Below, piece by piece: positions 34,524 through 44,595 of a stretch of 64,000 nucleotides of DNA. The position numbers were made by a program, and so were the translations under genes. The notes beneath the pieces are model-generated. The model made no database searches. It worked only from the letters and a program-made list of their open reading frames with translations, and was not told the DNA's origin. The DNA comes from Ornithinibacillus scapharcae TW25 (GTDB taxonomy: Bacteria; Bacillota; Bacilli; Bacillales; Amphibacillaceae): contig NZ_AEWH01000059.1 in assembly GCF_000190475.1 (NCBI RefSeq), positions 62,001-126,000 of the forward strand, given 5' to 3'. Position 1 is the stretch's first letter. Each line of letters opens with the position of its first letter.

Positions 34524-36317
34524 ATGAAGAAATCTAAGTTAAAAATTCCGAAGATTAAAAAGGAAATGAAACAAAAGAAAGTTAAAACAAGGACATTACC
34601 TAAATTCAATCTCAATCTTAATTTCTTACAAAACGTGAAGCTAAGCCGTAAATATTTATATGTATTTTTGGTTACTGCCGTTCTTTTCTTTTTAGCTGGT
34701 ACCGTTGTATATACATTGATGGCAAAAGGACAACAAGATGTGGAAGCAATTGATACGTATAGTGCTCGTGTCAACGATATGGCAGATTTATCTGCATTAA
34801 TTCAGATTAAGGACGTTCAAATTGCAGATTATTTACTCTCCAAAAAGAATCGCTTTGTGGAAAATTTCGAAGTTTACCGCACTCAATTTGACGAATTAAA
34901 AGCCAAAATAGGTCCGACTCTAGATACAGATGAACAAAAGAATCTCTTTAATCAAATCGTCGAAAATGACGAGAAAATTAATGAGATGTTTTATGGGGAC
35001 ATTAGTGACTCCGTAAAAAACAATCAAGAATACATGGCTGCCTCCATTCGTACTCGTTCATCAGAATTACGTGGGGAAACTGTCGATCTTGTCAATCAAC
35101 TTATGGAAATTGTGAAACAAGAACAACAATCCGTTGTAGCTCAATCTAAAAGCAGTCTACAAATTGGTATCACTGCTTTAAGTATCGGAACTATTACAGC
35201 AATCATTCTTGGAATAGTTCTATTGCTAATTATTAGTAAGCGAATCACTGTTAACCTGCAAAAGGTTGTAGATATGACCAAAGAAGTTGCAAAAGGTAAC
35301 CTCTTAGTTAAGCCAGTTGATTATAATGGAAAAGATGAGATTGGTCAGCTTGCAGCTGCAGTCAATACAATGAAGGACAATATTCAAGGTATTCTATCGA
35401 AAGTTGCTACTGCCTCCAATACACTTTCATCAAGAAGTGTCGAGCTGTCCCAATCGGCCGAAGAGGTACGCGAGGGAAATGAGCAAATTGCAACAACGAT
35501 GGAAGAACTATCCTCTGGGTCTGAAAATCAAGCGAACAGTGCTTCTAATTTAGCAGAACGCATGAATGACTTCGTTACAAAGGTACGCCAATCTGAGGAG
35601 AATGGGTTAGAGATTGCTAGCACTTCTTCCAATGTACTTTCACTAACAAATGAAGGACAAGAATTAATGAAATCATCTGTTGTTCAAATGAACCAGATTG
35701 ACAGAATTGTCTCTGAGGCTGTTGAAAAGGTTCGTGGACTTGATAAGCAATCTGCAGAGATTACAAAACTAGTATCCGTTATTAAAGATATCGCAGGTCA
35801 AACAAATCTATTATCCTTAAATGCTGCAATTGAAGCTGCAAGAGCTGGTGAACATGGTAAAGGATTTGCTGTAGTTGCCGAAGAAGTAAGAAAGCTATCT
35901 GAACAGGTTGCTTCTTCTGTTGGGGAGATTACTACTATTGTAACCAGAATCCAAAATGAAACTGGTCTTGTTGTTAATTCTCTAAACAGTGGTTATACAG
36001 AGGTAAAAGAGGGCGCTGCACAGATTGAAGAGACAGGCAAGAACTTTGTTTCAATCCATAACTCTGTAAATGAAATGACTACTAAAATTTCCACAATCTC
36101 TGCTAACTTAAGAGAGATCGCCAACAATAGCAACGATATGAATAACTTAATCGAGGAAATTGCGGCGGTTTCAGAGGAGTCTGCTGCAGGGGTTGAACAA
36201 GCAGCTGCATCAGCACAACAAACTTCAAGCTCTATGGAAGAAGTATCGAATAGTGCGGAAGAGTTAGAGAAACTAGCTGAACAGCTTAATCATGAATTAA
36301 AGGTGTTTAGATTATAA
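34524..36317 (+). CDS. Methyl-accepting chemotaxis protein
   Basis: A 597-residue transmembrane chemoreceptor. Residues 1-45 are a very basic cytoplasmic extension (repeated Lys). The first membrane helix is about 48-72 ([20 protein letters not shown]), an extracellular helical sensing domain follows to about 205, the second helix about 212-236, then HAMP and a long coiled signalling domain. The tip reads [20 protein letters not shown] with [20 protein letters not shown], the CheA/CheW contact. The ligand is unknown. Monocistronic. Confidence 0.93.
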   Translation: MKKSKLKIPKIKKEMKQKKVKTRTLPKFNLNLNFLQNVKLSRKYLYVFLVTAVLFFLAGTVVYTLMAKGQQDVEAIDTYSARVNDMADLSALIQIKDVQIADYLLSKKNRFVENFEVYRTQFDELKAKIGPTLDTDEQKNLFNQIVENDEKINEMFYGDISDSVKNNQEYMAASIRTRSSELRGETVDLVNQLMEIVKQEQQSVVAQSKSSLQIGITALSIGTITAIILGIVLLLIISKRITVNLQKVVDMTKEVAKGNLLVKPVDYNGKDEIGQLAAAVNTMKDNIQGILSKVATASNTLSSRSVELSQSAEEVREGNEQIATTMEELSSGSENQANSASNLAERMNDFVTKVRQSEENGLEIASTSSNVLSLTNEGQELMKSSVVQMNQIDRIVSEAVEKVRGLDKQSAEITKLVSVIKDIAGQTNLLSLNAAIEAARAGEHGKGFAVVAEEVRKLSEQVASSVGEITTIVTRIQNETGLVVNSLNSGYTEVKEGAAQIEETGKNFVSIHNSVNEMTTKISTISANLREIANNSNDMNNLIEEIAAVSEESAAGVEQAAASAQQTSSSMEEVSNSAEELEKLAEQLNHELKVFRL

Positions 36318-36323
36318 GATAGG

Positions 36324-36359
36324 AGTAAGAAAGGCTGGGAAATCCCAGCCTTTCTTACT
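36324..36359. terminator. Bidirectional terminator between the chemoreceptor and tag genes
   Basis: A 16-bp stem AGTAAGAAAGGCTGGG and its complement with a 3- to 4-base loop. Its right arm includes the last codon of tag, so both convergent genes use it. Confidence 0.9.
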
Positions 36360-36921
36360 TTTCACGGTACAAATAACAATCTTTTGTATGGTCATTTACC
36401 ATTCCAGTTGCTTGCATAAACGAATAACAAATGGTTGGTCCAACAAAGTTGAATCCTCGTTTTTTTAAATCCTTACTCATGAGCTCAGATTCCATCGTTT
36501 GTGAAGGTACTTCTTTACTACTACTCCTATGGTTATACGTTGTCTTCCCACCGACAAACGACCATATATATTGGTCAAAGCTACCGAACTCTTTCTGAAT
36601 GTCCAAAAAGGCACGAGCATTCGAAACAACGGACCTAATTTTCCGCTCATTACGGATGATTCCATCATTTGCTAACAACGATTGTATTTTATCCTCATCA
36701 TAATATTGGATAATGGTAGGATCAAAAAAATCAAACGCTTCCCGGTAATTATCACGTCTTCTAAGAATAGTAATCCAACTTAACCCAGCCTGGGCCCCCT
36801 CTAAAATCAGCATTTCAAAGAGCTTATAGTCATCATGCTCTGGTCTTCCCCACTCCTGGTCATGGTAATCTTGATACAATTTATCATCCTCTGGTACCCA
36901 TACACAACGGTTCTTACTCAT
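36355..36921 (-). CDS. tag: DNA-3-methyladenine glycosylase I
   Basis: A 188-residue base-excision repair enzyme removing 3-methyladenine. Typical Tag sequence: RCVWVPEDDKLYQDYHDQEWG near the N-terminus, FEMLILEGAQAGLSWITIL, and KKRGFNFVGPTICYSFMQA with the final MVNDHTKDCY; the zinc-site Cys and His residues are in these motifs. ATG 36921 has AAGGG 7 bases upstream. The gene overlaps the end of the sulfurtransferase gene by 8 bases, giving a two-gene operon. Confidence 0.92.
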   Translation of the reverse strand: MSKNRCVWVPEDDKLYQDYHDQEWGRPEHDDYKLFEMLILEGAQAGLSWITILRRRDNYREAFDFFDPTIIQYYDEDKIQSLLANDGIIRNERKIRSVVSNARAFLDIQKEFGSFDQYIWSFVGGKTTYNHRSSSKEVPSQTMESELMSKDLKKRGFNFVGPTICYSFMQATGMVNDHTKDCYLYREK

Positions 36922-37765
36922 TGGTTTCATCCCTTGTCTCTACTTGATTTTCATGATAAGATATCCAGTCACTATAACTACCCGGATAGAGTTTCACATG
37001 CTTAAATCCAGCCATTTTTAGTGCCATAATATTAGGAGTGGCCGAAACCCCCGACCCACATGACACAATGATTTCGGAGTTTTTATCCAGTTCTTCGAAA
37101 TGCTTTTCTAATTCCTCTTTGCTCTTCCACTTTCCGTCCTCGTTTACTACATCCATCCAGAAGTAATTTTTTGCACCTGGTATATGTCCAGCCCTTTTAT
37201 AAAGTGGCTCCACCTTTCCAATATAACGGTCATAGCTTCTGGAATCGATCAGTGTCGCATACGCTTTCTTTATATTTTCTTTAATTTCTTGAATGTCAAC
37301 AATCTCTTGATGCCGAACAACTGGAGTGAAAATTCTTTTCTTCTTCTCTGTCATCTCATCTGTAACGGAATAACCCGCCTGGACCCAAGCCCCATAGCCT
37401 CCCTCTAACAGATAAACATTTTCATGCCCAAGATAGTGTAAAAGCCACCAGAAACGAGGTGCAAACATATCATTTCCCTTATCATATACGACGACCATGG
37501 TATTCTGATCAATACCTGCGTTTCCAAGTTTTTCTGCAAACGTAGTGATGTTAGGCAAGGGATGGTTTCCCCCATGTTCCCGAGCTTCATCAGATAAATC
37601 TTTTTCCAAATCAAAATAAACAGCTCCAGGGATATGATCCTGTTCGTATTCCCGTCTCCCCATTTCCGGATCATCTAATCGGAAACGAGTATCGACAATG
37701 ACTAGATTCTTAGAGTCTTCCTTCATTCTTTTCCTTAGTTTTTCTACCGTGATTATATAACTCAT
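36914..37765 (-). CDS. Rhodanese-type sulfurtransferase (thiosulfate/3-mercaptopyruvate)
   Basis: A 283-residue tandem-rhodanese protein. The inactive first domain has VDTRFRLDDPEMGRREYEQD; the second carries the active loop IIVSCGSGVSATPN with the nucleophile Cys. The CGSGV(S/T)A loop is typical of 3-mercaptopyruvate sulfurtransferases rather than thiosulfate enzymes. Cytosolic. AGGAGGT lies 5 bases before the ATG at 37765. Co-transcribed with tag. Confidence 0.9.
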   Translation of the reverse strand: MSYIITVEKLRKRMKEDSKNLVIVDTRFRLDDPEMGRREYEQDHIPGAVYFDLEKDLSDEAREHGGNHPLPNITTFAEKLGNAGIDQNTMVVVYDKGNDMFAPRFWWLLHYLGHENVYLLEGGYGAWVQAGYSVTDEMTEKKKRIFTPVVRHQEIVDIQEIKENIKKAYATLIDSRSYDRYIGKVEPLYKRAGHIPGAKNYFWMDVVNEDGKWKSKEELEKHFEELDKNSEIIVSCGSGVSATPNIMALKMAGFKHVKLYPGSYSDWISYHENQVETRDETNE

Positions 37766-37851
37766 GTTAGACCTCCTCAAACAAATCCCACTAGTATTGA
37801 TATTCGACAGACAATGTTATTTTCCTTTTTCAAACAAACTTTTTAAGTTTC

Positions 37852-37880
37852 CTAATTATTTCGAAATACGTTATAATTAG
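37852..37880. promoter_or_regulatory. Palindrome over the pepT -10 region
   Basis: CTAATTAT (37852-37859) and ATAATTAG (37873-37880) flank a second palindrome TATTTCGAAATA; the right arm overlaps a TATAAT (37872-37877). The position fits an operator, but the regulator is not recognisable. Confidence 0.4.
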
Positions 37881-37912
37881 CATCATAGAATTTATTTTCC
37901 TATAAGGAGAGA

Positions 37913-39151
37913 ATGAAATTGAGAGAAGATATTATTAAACGATTTACTACATATGTAAAAGTAGATACACAATCTAATGAAGATAGTGAAACAACACCAT
38001 CCACTCCAGGCCAGCTAGAACTAGCTAATTTATTGGTGGATGAATTAAAAAATATCGGTATGGAAGAAGTAACTATTGATGACAATGGATATGTCTTTGC
38101 AACACTGCCTTCTAATACGGATAAGCAAGTCCCTACCATTGGATTTCTTGCTCATGTCGATACAGCTACTGACTTTACTGGAAAAAATGTAAACCCACAG
38201 CTTATTGAAAACTTTGATGGAAATGATATTGTTTTGAATAAGGAATTGGATGTTGTGTTATCAAGCAAGGATTTCCCCGAGCTTCCTAGCTATAAAGGAC
38301 ATACACTAATCACAACGGATGGAACGACTTTACTAGGGGCAGATAACAAGGCAGGTATTGCGGAAATTATGACTGCTATGGATTACTTAATTAACCATCC
38401 AGAGATTAAGCATGGAAAAATTCGCGTTGCCTTTACTCCAGACGAAGAAATCGGTCGTGGACCTCATAAATTTGATGTAGCACGGTTTAATGCTGATTTT
38501 GCCTATACAGTCGACGGGGGACCACTTGGTGAATTGCAATATGAGAGTTTTAATGCTGCAGCCGCCAAAGTAACCTTTAAAGGTAATAGTGTACATCCTG
38601 GCACTGCTAAGAACAAAATGGTTAACGCAGGTAAAATGGCTGCTGAATTTGTAAACAAATTCCCTGAGCAGGAATCACCTGAACAAACAGAAGGATATGA
38701 GGGATTTTATCACCTCATCTCGATTACTGGAGATGTTGAAAAAACTCGCGCATACTATATCATTCGTGACTTTGACCGCGATAGCTTTGAACAAAAAAAA
38801 TCTACATTAGAAACTTTCGTTAATGAGATGAAAGAAAAATATGGCGAAAATAATGTAGTGCTTGAGATGAAGGATCAATACTACAATATGCGTGAAAAAA
38901 TTGAGCCTGTAATGGAAATCGTCGATGTAGCAAAACGAGCAATGAAGAATTTAGATATTGAACCAGTAATTGAACCTGTACGTGGTGGTACCGATGGTTC
39001 ACAGTTATCCTATATGGGATTACCAACACCAAATATATTTACTGGTGGGGAGAACTTCCACGGAAAGTTCGAATACATCTCAGTAGATAATATGGAAAAA
39101 GCAACAAAAGTAATTGTAGAGATTTGTAAGTTATTCGAGGCAAGAAAATAG
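37913..39151 (+). CDS. pepT: Peptidase T (tripeptide aminopeptidase)
   Basis: A 412-residue M20B zinc aminopeptidase acting on tripeptides in the cytosol. Motifs: [15 protein letters not shown] (metal His and Asp), [35 protein letters not shown] (catalytic Glu pair) and [20 protein letters not shown]. Length is normal. The ATG at 37913 lies close to AAGGAGAGA; the TTG at 37919 would match the family N-terminus MREDIIKRF better, so the start is uncertain by two codons. Confidence 0.95.
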   Translation: MKLREDIIKRFTTYVKVDTQSNEDSETTPSTPGQLELANLLVDELKNIGMEEVTIDDNGYVFATLPSNTDKQVPTIGFLAHVDTATDFTGKNVNPQLIENFDGNDIVLNKELDVVLSSKDFPELPSYKGHTLITTDGTTLLGADNKAGIAEIMTAMDYLINHPEIKHGKIRVAFTPDEEIGRGPHKFDVARFNADFAYTVDGGPLGELQYESFNAAAAKVTFKGNSVHPGTAKNKMVNAGKMAAEFVNKFPEQESPEQTEGYEGFYHLISITGDVEKTRAYYIIRDFDRDSFEQKKSTLETFVNEMKEKYGENNVVLEMKDQYYNMREKIEPVMEIVDVAKRAMKNLDIEPVIEPVRGGTDGSQLSYMGLPTPNIFTGGENFHGKFEYISVDNMEKATKVIVEICKLFEARK

Positions 39152-39165
39152 AAAACTAACATACA

Positions 39166-39208
39166 TAAGGCTGTATTATGAAGTTAAACTTCTTCATAAT
39201 GCAGCCTT
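39166..39208. terminator. Bidirectional terminator between pepT and the MFS gene
   Basis: AAGGCTGTATTATGAAG pairs with CTTCATAATGCAGCCTT (one mismatch) followed by ATTTTTT. Confidence 0.88.
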
Positions 39209-39215
39209 CGATTTT

Positions 39216-40411
39216 TTATGGTTCTTCCTGATAAACAATAAAAATTGAAAATATTAGTCCTATAACTAATAGCACTGCCAATAGGAAGAAAGTGATAAAA
39301 TAACTACTAATATTAAATAAATATAGTGCCACTATTGGACCAAGCATCGCTCCTAAGAAAAGGATAAACGCATAAAAGGCATTAGCGAGCGCTCGCTTAT
39401 CTCCACCAAGTTCCCCTATCAAGACCATAATCGAAGGGAAAATCAACGAAATACCAAAGACATAAATAATACTCATGAACACAACAAATGTTACACCATG
39501 ACCTATCCCTAGGAAGAAAAGCCCCATCGCCGCACATCCCAAGCCAACTCTAAGGGTTCTTAATACCCCAAATTTTCGCACTACCATTCCTACAAAAGGA
39601 GATATTAGCATCCCCATAATTCCAATTGCACGAATGCCTAATATTTCTTTATCACTCAGGAAAAATGGTTCGCTGCTTAAAAAGCTTCCGAGTAATGTAT
39701 ACATCCCCATAAAGGTTAACAATAACACAGACGTGATTAGATAGATTAATTGAAAGTTTCTCTGTCTAAAAATCCCTTTACTATGATGAAGATAATACGT
39801 TATACCTTTTTTCACCATAGGCTTTCCTGGGTTTGGCAACCATAGAACACTTGCTACAAAGGTAATGAAATACAATCCACCAAACACGATAAAGACCATA
39901 TTCCAACTATTCCATTGATACAACAAATCCGCAAGCACCTGACCAAAAATACCAGAAGTCACATAACCGAAGCTAATAAAACCTATGGTTGTTACCAATC
40001 TCTTCTGCGGTAATACATCAAAAGCATATGCTAAGGCAGATGGTGCAAAAGTTGATGCTACAAATCCTTGAATACCTCGCAAAATTACTAAACTCGTAAA
40101 ACTATTTGCGATACTAATTAGTGGTGTAATAACAGTTAAGGAAACCAGGCCAAATAATATAACTGGCTTTCGTCCAAATCGGTCTGCTAGTGGTCCAAAC
40201 AATAAAAAACCTACTGCATAAAAAAAGAAAACGAGCTGCTCGTCCAAGCAGACATCGTTTTCGATATTTGAAACGTACTTTCAAAGACAGAAAAGAGTGG
40301 TGTCGTTACATAAGCTCCCGAAACAACGATTAATGCACACCAAAACAAGATAAATGTAATTAAATTGTAGCGCACTCTACCTAATGGTTGCTCTATTACA
40401 TTTTGATTCAT
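39216..40411 (-). pseudogene. MFS transporter, frameshifted as sequenced
   Basis: A 12-helix major facilitator. The short N-terminal frame (MNQNVIEQPLGRVRYN, first helix, then SKTMSAWTSSSFSFF) breaks at a run of seven A on the plus strand (40220-40226). The rest has the signature loop GPLADRFGRKPVILFGL and later helices. One extra base gives SSSFSFFYAVGFLLFGPLAD, a continuous 398-residue transporter. Related to drug/sugar exporters (YnfM/AraJ-like layout). The substrate is unknown. An indel is the likely cause. Confidence 0.87.
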
Positions 40412-40482
40412 CTTACTCCCACTCCTTCTAGATTATCTCCTACTCAAGATATGAATTCGTGGGAGTATATGTGCTTTTCCTA

Positions 40483-41502
40483 TTAAAGTGAAAGCACTTC
40501 TTCTATTGCTAACATGATGCCATAGGCGCCAACGCTTTTATTCGAAAGAATAACTAATTCCGTCCCATCTACATACACTGCTGCATGAAAACTAACCCCT
40601 GGATCATAGCCCATCACATGATGCTTCGTAATCTTGTCATCAGCCTTGTCAATCCATATTCCATAGCCATAATACTCATTTTCATCACTTAAAGCATGCG
40701 GAGTTAAAAGCTGTTCGGTTGTTTCCTTTGTTAATAATGTATGATCCTTGAGAACCTTCCAGAATGTCATCATATCTTCCACCGTAGTAAACGCACCACC
40801 ATCAGCACCACCCTTTATCGGAATAGAGTAGATATTACTTTTCCAGGTTCCAGCTTCCTCATCATCGATATAACCAATCGCCGTATCCATTGGTAATTGA
40901 TCTAATGAAAAATAGCCTGATTGGTGCATACCAGCCTTCGCAAACACTTTTGTTTCCATAAAGTCCGTAAAGCTCATTCCGGATAAATACTCTATTACCA
41001 AGCCTAATACGATAAATCCAGCATTATTATATTGGAACTTGCTTCCGGATTGGAACATCATTTCCCGATTTTGGAACATAGGTAAAAAGTCTTTAGGGGC
41101 ACACATCTTATACATAGGATTTTCTTTCCAAAGTTCTTCGAAATCATCCATAACCGACTCATCAAAGTAATCCGGAATTCCTGATGTATGTGTTAGTAAA
41201 TGATGAATCGTAACATCCTCTGAGAAATGGGGAAAATCAATATTCAAACAGTCCTTTAGACGAGTTTGGAAGGTTAACTTTCCTTCATCAACAAGGATAC
41301 CAATTCCTACTGCCGTAAAAACCTTGCAACCAGATGCAATACCAAAACGAGTTTCTAACGTGTTTGCTAACTGATCTGAACGGTTTGATTGCCCAAAGGC
41401 CGATTCGTACATAACCATTCCATTCTTCCGAACCTGTAGTGCTCCAGAAAACTCAACTTTGCCCACGATTTCCGCTACTTTTCTATCTAATAATTGATTC
41501 AT
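40483..41502 (-). CDS. Serine hydrolase, beta-lactamase class C family
   Basis: A 339-residue penicillin-binding-protein-like hydrolase without a signal peptide, so cytosolic. The SxxK catalytic motif is SGCK in ETRFGIASGCKVFTAVG, and the second motif YNN is in SKFQYNNAGFIVLGLVIEYL. The region HHLLTHTSGIPDYF is conserved in this group. The family covers esterases and D-amino-acid peptidases; the substrate is not known. AGGAGGAAAGC precedes the ATG. Confidence 0.88.
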   Translation of the reverse strand: MNQLLDRKVAEIVGKVEFSGALQVRKNGMVMYESAFGQSNRSDQLANTLETRFGIASGCKVFTAVGIGILVDEGKLTFQTRLKDCLNIDFPHFSEDVTIHHLLTHTSGIPDYFDESVMDDFEELWKENPMYKMCAPKDFLPMFQNREMMFQSGSKFQYNNAGFIVLGLVIEYLSGMSFTDFMETKVFAKAGMHQSGYFSLDQLPMDTAIGYIDDEEAGTWKSNIYSIPIKGGADGGAFTTVEDMMTFWKVLKDHTLLTKETTEQLLTPHALSDENEYYGYGIWIDKADDKITKHHVMGYDPGVSFHAAVYVDGTELVILSNKSVGAYGIMLAIEEVLSL

Positions 41503-41683
41503 TATGCTTTCCTCCTATTATTGAAAAAGCACAATTAATCCCTGCACTTAATAGTATAACATAGATATAATTCCATTTATATCCTCTATTACCAATGAAC
41601 TATTTTGATAGATTTCCACAATATTCGAGTTGCTTCATAGTATAATAGATAAGTATTTTAGTTTCTAAAGGGAGATGACCTCG

Positions 41684-42733
41684 ATGTTTAACCATAAAGC
41701 ATTCTACATACTTCTGATTGGGTGCATCCTTCTCGTACTAGCTGCATGTAATCAAGATAAAGAAGCTGTTGCGAAAGATGAAACAGAAAACAATACATCA
41801 GAACATGTAGATGATACCGGAACAACAAAAAATGAGCCTGAGGAAGCCACTCTGGTATTACCAGATGTAGTGCTACAAAAAGGTGACAATAGTGAAGATG
41901 TTAAGAACCTGCAAAAGGTGCTAACCGAACTAGGTTATGAAATTACAATTTCTGAAACCTTTTCTCAAGAAACTGTTTGGGCGCTTACAGATTTCCAACT
42001 TCAATCTGGAAATTTAGCTATAACCGGAATATACGACGAAGAAACGAGACAAGAACTAGACAATTACCTAGAACAGGAATTAGTCGTGAAACCAGGTGAT
42101 GGTTTACCATTTAAAGAAGATGAATTCTTAGATGAAGATACGATCATAATCGGAAATCCTTATGAAGTATTAGCATTAATTAATAAACAACACGCACTTC
42201 CTGAAGGCTTTATACCTAGTGACCTCGTTGTTCCAGATGTACGTTTTCCATTTGTGGAAGACTTACCGAAGAAGCAAATGCGTCAAGTTGCAGCAGATGC
42301 TTTAGAAAAGATGTTCACTGATGCAGATGCTGAGAGCTTAGATTTATTTGCACAGTCTGGATATCGTTCATATGAACGACAGGTCTCTCTATTTGCCACT
42401 TATGCTAGTAATTATGGTGAAGAAGAAGCAAATAAATTTAGCGCCCGTCCAGGTGAAAGTGAGCATCAAACGGGTCTTACAATGGATGTCACTAGTCCAC
42501 ATGTCAACTATGCTTTAGTAACAGAGTTCGGCGAAACAGAAGAAGGGATCTGGCTAGAAAAACATGCGGCTGAATATGGATTTATTATTCGCTATCCTAA
42601 AGGGAAAGAGGATATTACTGGCTATCAGTATGAACCATGGCATTTACGCTATGTTGGAGTAAAGGCAGCTACTGAAATCATGGAGCGCGGAATTACGTTA
42701 GAAGAATATTTGGAAGAAAAGCTCACGGATTAA
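41684..42733 (+). CDS. D-alanyl-D-alanine carboxypeptidase, VanY/LdcB family, with peptidoglycan-binding domain
   Basis: A 349-residue exported lipoprotein (LAAC, Cys22) with an acidic linker. It has a PG_binding_1 domain (about 65-125: LQKGDNSEDVKNLQKVLTEL) and a C-terminal M15B zinc peptidase domain with SGYRSYERQ, GESEHQTGLTMDV and EPWHLRYVG. It trims stem peptides of peptidoglycan outside the membrane. ATG 41684 is chosen because the upstream ATG at 41675 directly abuts the ribosome site AAAGGGAG. It is not beside van genes, so a housekeeping wall role is likely. Confidence 0.92.
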   Translation: MFNHKAFYILLIGCILLVLAACNQDKEAVAKDETENNTSEHVDDTGTTKNEPEEATLVLPDVVLQKGDNSEDVKNLQKVLTELGYEITISETFSQETVWALTDFQLQSGNLAITGIYDEETRQELDNYLEQELVVKPGDGLPFKEDEFLDEDTIIIGNPYEVLALINKQHALPEGFIPSDLVVPDVRFPFVEDLPKKQMRQVAADALEKMFTDADAESLDLFAQSGYRSYERQVSLFATYASNYGEEEANKFSARPGESEHQTGLTMDVTSPHVNYALVTEFGETEEGIWLEKHAAEYGFIIRYPKGKEDITGYQYEPWHLRYVGVKAATEIMERGITLEEYLEEKLTD

Positions 42734-42734
42734 T

Positions 42735-42778
42735 AAAAGGACGGATATTTCACATTTACGAGATATCCGTTCTTTTAT
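42735..42778. terminator. Bidirectional terminator after the carboxypeptidase gene
   Basis: AAAAGGACGGATAT pairs with ATATCCGTTCTTTT across a 14-base loop; T-run TTTTATTT. Confidence 0.85.
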
Positions 42779-43316
42779 TTCCAAATTCTATTGATTGCAA
42801 CTGTCATCTGATTCATTTCCAGAAGATACACATCAGGATTAGAAAGTTTTCCCCATTCCTCAAATCCAAAGTTAGGTTGATAATACTTTATTAATAATGC
42901 TAGTAAATTTCCATGTGTTACAAACAGGATTTTTTGTTCCTTACCTAGCATCTGTTCATTCACTAGTTCAATTGTACGTTCCATTGCTTGTCTGCTAGAT
43001 TCCCCTCCATCATAGATCATATCCAAGTCTGTGAATGTTTTTTTAGTTTATCCTGCCAGTCTGGTAAATCCATGGTACTAAGTACACGTTCCGAGAGTCG
43101 TTTATCGATCTGGATTTCTAGATTTCTAGTAGTCGCCAGTGGATAAATAGAATCCACTGCCCTTTTAAACGGGCTAGAAACAATCTTCTCTATGCCTACA
43201 TCTGAGAAGAATTCCTCTAATTCCAGAGCCTGTCTGTGGCCTACTTTTGTCAAATCAGCTCCGAATGCCTGTCCCTCTGCTTCACAATGCCTTACCAAAT
43301 ATAGTTTCTTTCTCAC
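42775..43316 (-). pseudogene. Histidine phosphatase family protein, frameshifted as sequenced
   Basis: A phosphoglycerate-mutase-like phosphatase. The N-terminus KLYLVRHCEAEGQ has the catalytic RHxE box (here RHCEAEG), and ILFVTHGNLLALL near the end carries the second catalytic His. The two parts are split at a run of seven T on the plus strand (43040-43046). An added base joins them as DKLKKTFTDLDMIYDGGESS, giving 180 residues, the normal size. The substrate is unknown. Probably an indel. GTG or ATG start at 43316. Confidence 0.85.
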
Positions 43317-43331
43317 ACCACACCTCCAGAT

Positions 43332-43790
43332 TTATTCTGTTGCGGATGCTTCTGCTACACTTTTAACGCGTTCAACAAATTGAACAACCACTTTATCACT
43401 ATTCGCAAGCTTTACCAATAATTTTAAGAACCATTTTTGCGGGCTATTAGATGTAGAATAACGAAAGTAGGTTTTATTTCCATCCAGCTTTTTCATTTCG
43501 TATGTTGCCGTTATATCAAACATGTTTGCCAGATTAAACCCCACCTTCATCCGTTTAAAGTCTTCCTCATTTTGATATTCTAGTGTCTCCACATCGTATT
43601 CTTGTACACGTTTCCCTTCACGATATTTCTGACGATAAATTGTCCCAACAACGTTTTCTGTTTCTTTTACAAGCGTATTCTCCATCACATTAGGCATTAT
43701 CTTTTGCATGTCCTCTAAAGTTCCATTGAATAGTTTCCATACCTGTTCAATTGGGGCGTTAATTTCTATGTCTTTAGTCCATTCCTTCAC
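43332..43790 (-). CDS. SRPBCC family protein
   Basis: A 152-residue START/Bet v1-like fold protein. KEWTKDIEINAPIEQVWKLF is the typical N-terminal strand-helix start of the family, and a long C-terminal helix ends it. These bind hydrophobic ligands or act on polyketide-like compounds; the role is unknown. I chose the GTG at 43790, after AGGAGAGGTTATC, because the longer frame from 43838 adds an unrelated N-terminus. Confidence 0.8.
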   Translation of the reverse strand: MKEWTKDIEINAPIEQVWKLFNGTLEDMQKIMPNVMENTLVKETENVVGTIYRQKYREGKRVQEYDVETLEYQNEEDFKRMKVGFNLANMFDITATYEMKKLDGNKTYFRYSTSNSPQKWFLKLLVKLANSDKVVVQFVERVKSVAEASATE

Positions 43791-43926
43791 GATAACCTCT
43801 CCTATCACTCTAGTTTTCATTATTTTAACATATATCATGGTTCTATTTTATTCGATGATAGAGAATATATGGCTATTGACATAAGCTTTAGCCAGTCTTT
43901 AGCGTTTCCTTCCAAAAAAGAAAATT

Positions 43927-44379
43927 TTAAAAAGGCTTTAATATCATAAATGCAATGATAATTAGAAATATCATATTCTCTATTCGCTCAACAAAGAACA
44001 GCTTCCTAGCTAAACCCTCATATTCAACTGGGATTTGATCACCAGTAGCATCCTTCAATAGTTCCTTAATTGGCTTTGACCTTGGAGATAGTAATAGTGG
44101 CCCAAAAGCTAAGGCAACTAAAAAAAGAAGCAAGCTTGTCATATACCACCCTTGTTGAAATAGATAAGGGTTTATCGCTCCCATCAATAACCCAGACACA
44201 AGCAGTATTGTCCCGCCTATCATCGTAATCTTATGTAGTCGATTACGGATAGCATACCCATGTTTTAATTCCACTAAGTTGGAAGGTTTCGAGACGATTA
44301 ATGTCATCATGAAACCAGGTCCCATGCCTAAAATTGCAGAAAAAATATGAATGAATACAAGTACTTCATAAACCGACAT
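43927..44379 (-). CDS. DUF2269 family membrane protein
   Basis: A 150-residue protein with four hydrophobic helices (VLVFIHIFSAILGMGPGFMM, ITMIGGTILLVSGLLMGA, MTSLLLFLVALAFGPLLL, MIFLIIIAFMILKPF). The first His-containing helix (FIHIFSAI) and length match DUF2269 proteins. Function unknown. GGGGGGC ribosome site before the ATG at 44379. Monocistronic. Confidence 0.8.
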   Translation of the reverse strand: MSVYEVLVFIHIFSAILGMGPGFMMTLIVSKPSNLVELKHGYAIRNRLHKITMIGGTILLVSGLLMGAINPYLFQQGWYMTSLLLFLVALAFGPLLLSPRSKPIKELLKDATGDQIPVEYEGLARKLFFVERIENMIFLIIIAFMILKPF

Positions 44380-44537
44380 TCTAATGCCCCCCTATTTGTA
44401 TTTCACTTATCCATATCATACACCTTTTGAAAGTTTTCTGTACGTGATTTATACCACATAATCATCATCTCAGCTTAATCGAAATATAATTTCAAAATGG
44501 ATTTGCTTTTCGATTTCAAATCCTTTACTATGTTAAT

Positions 44538-44552
44538 TGAAAATGATTATCA
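44538..44552. promoter_or_regulatory. Fur box upstream of the nitroreductase gene
   Basis: TGAAAAT-G-ATTATCA, identical over 15 bases to the box in front of the siderophore permease operon (25083-25097). It ends 43 bases before the start codon. Confidence 0.8.
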
Positions 44553-44595
44553 ATCGCACATGTTATTTAACCTATTACCAAATGAGGTGTCGACC

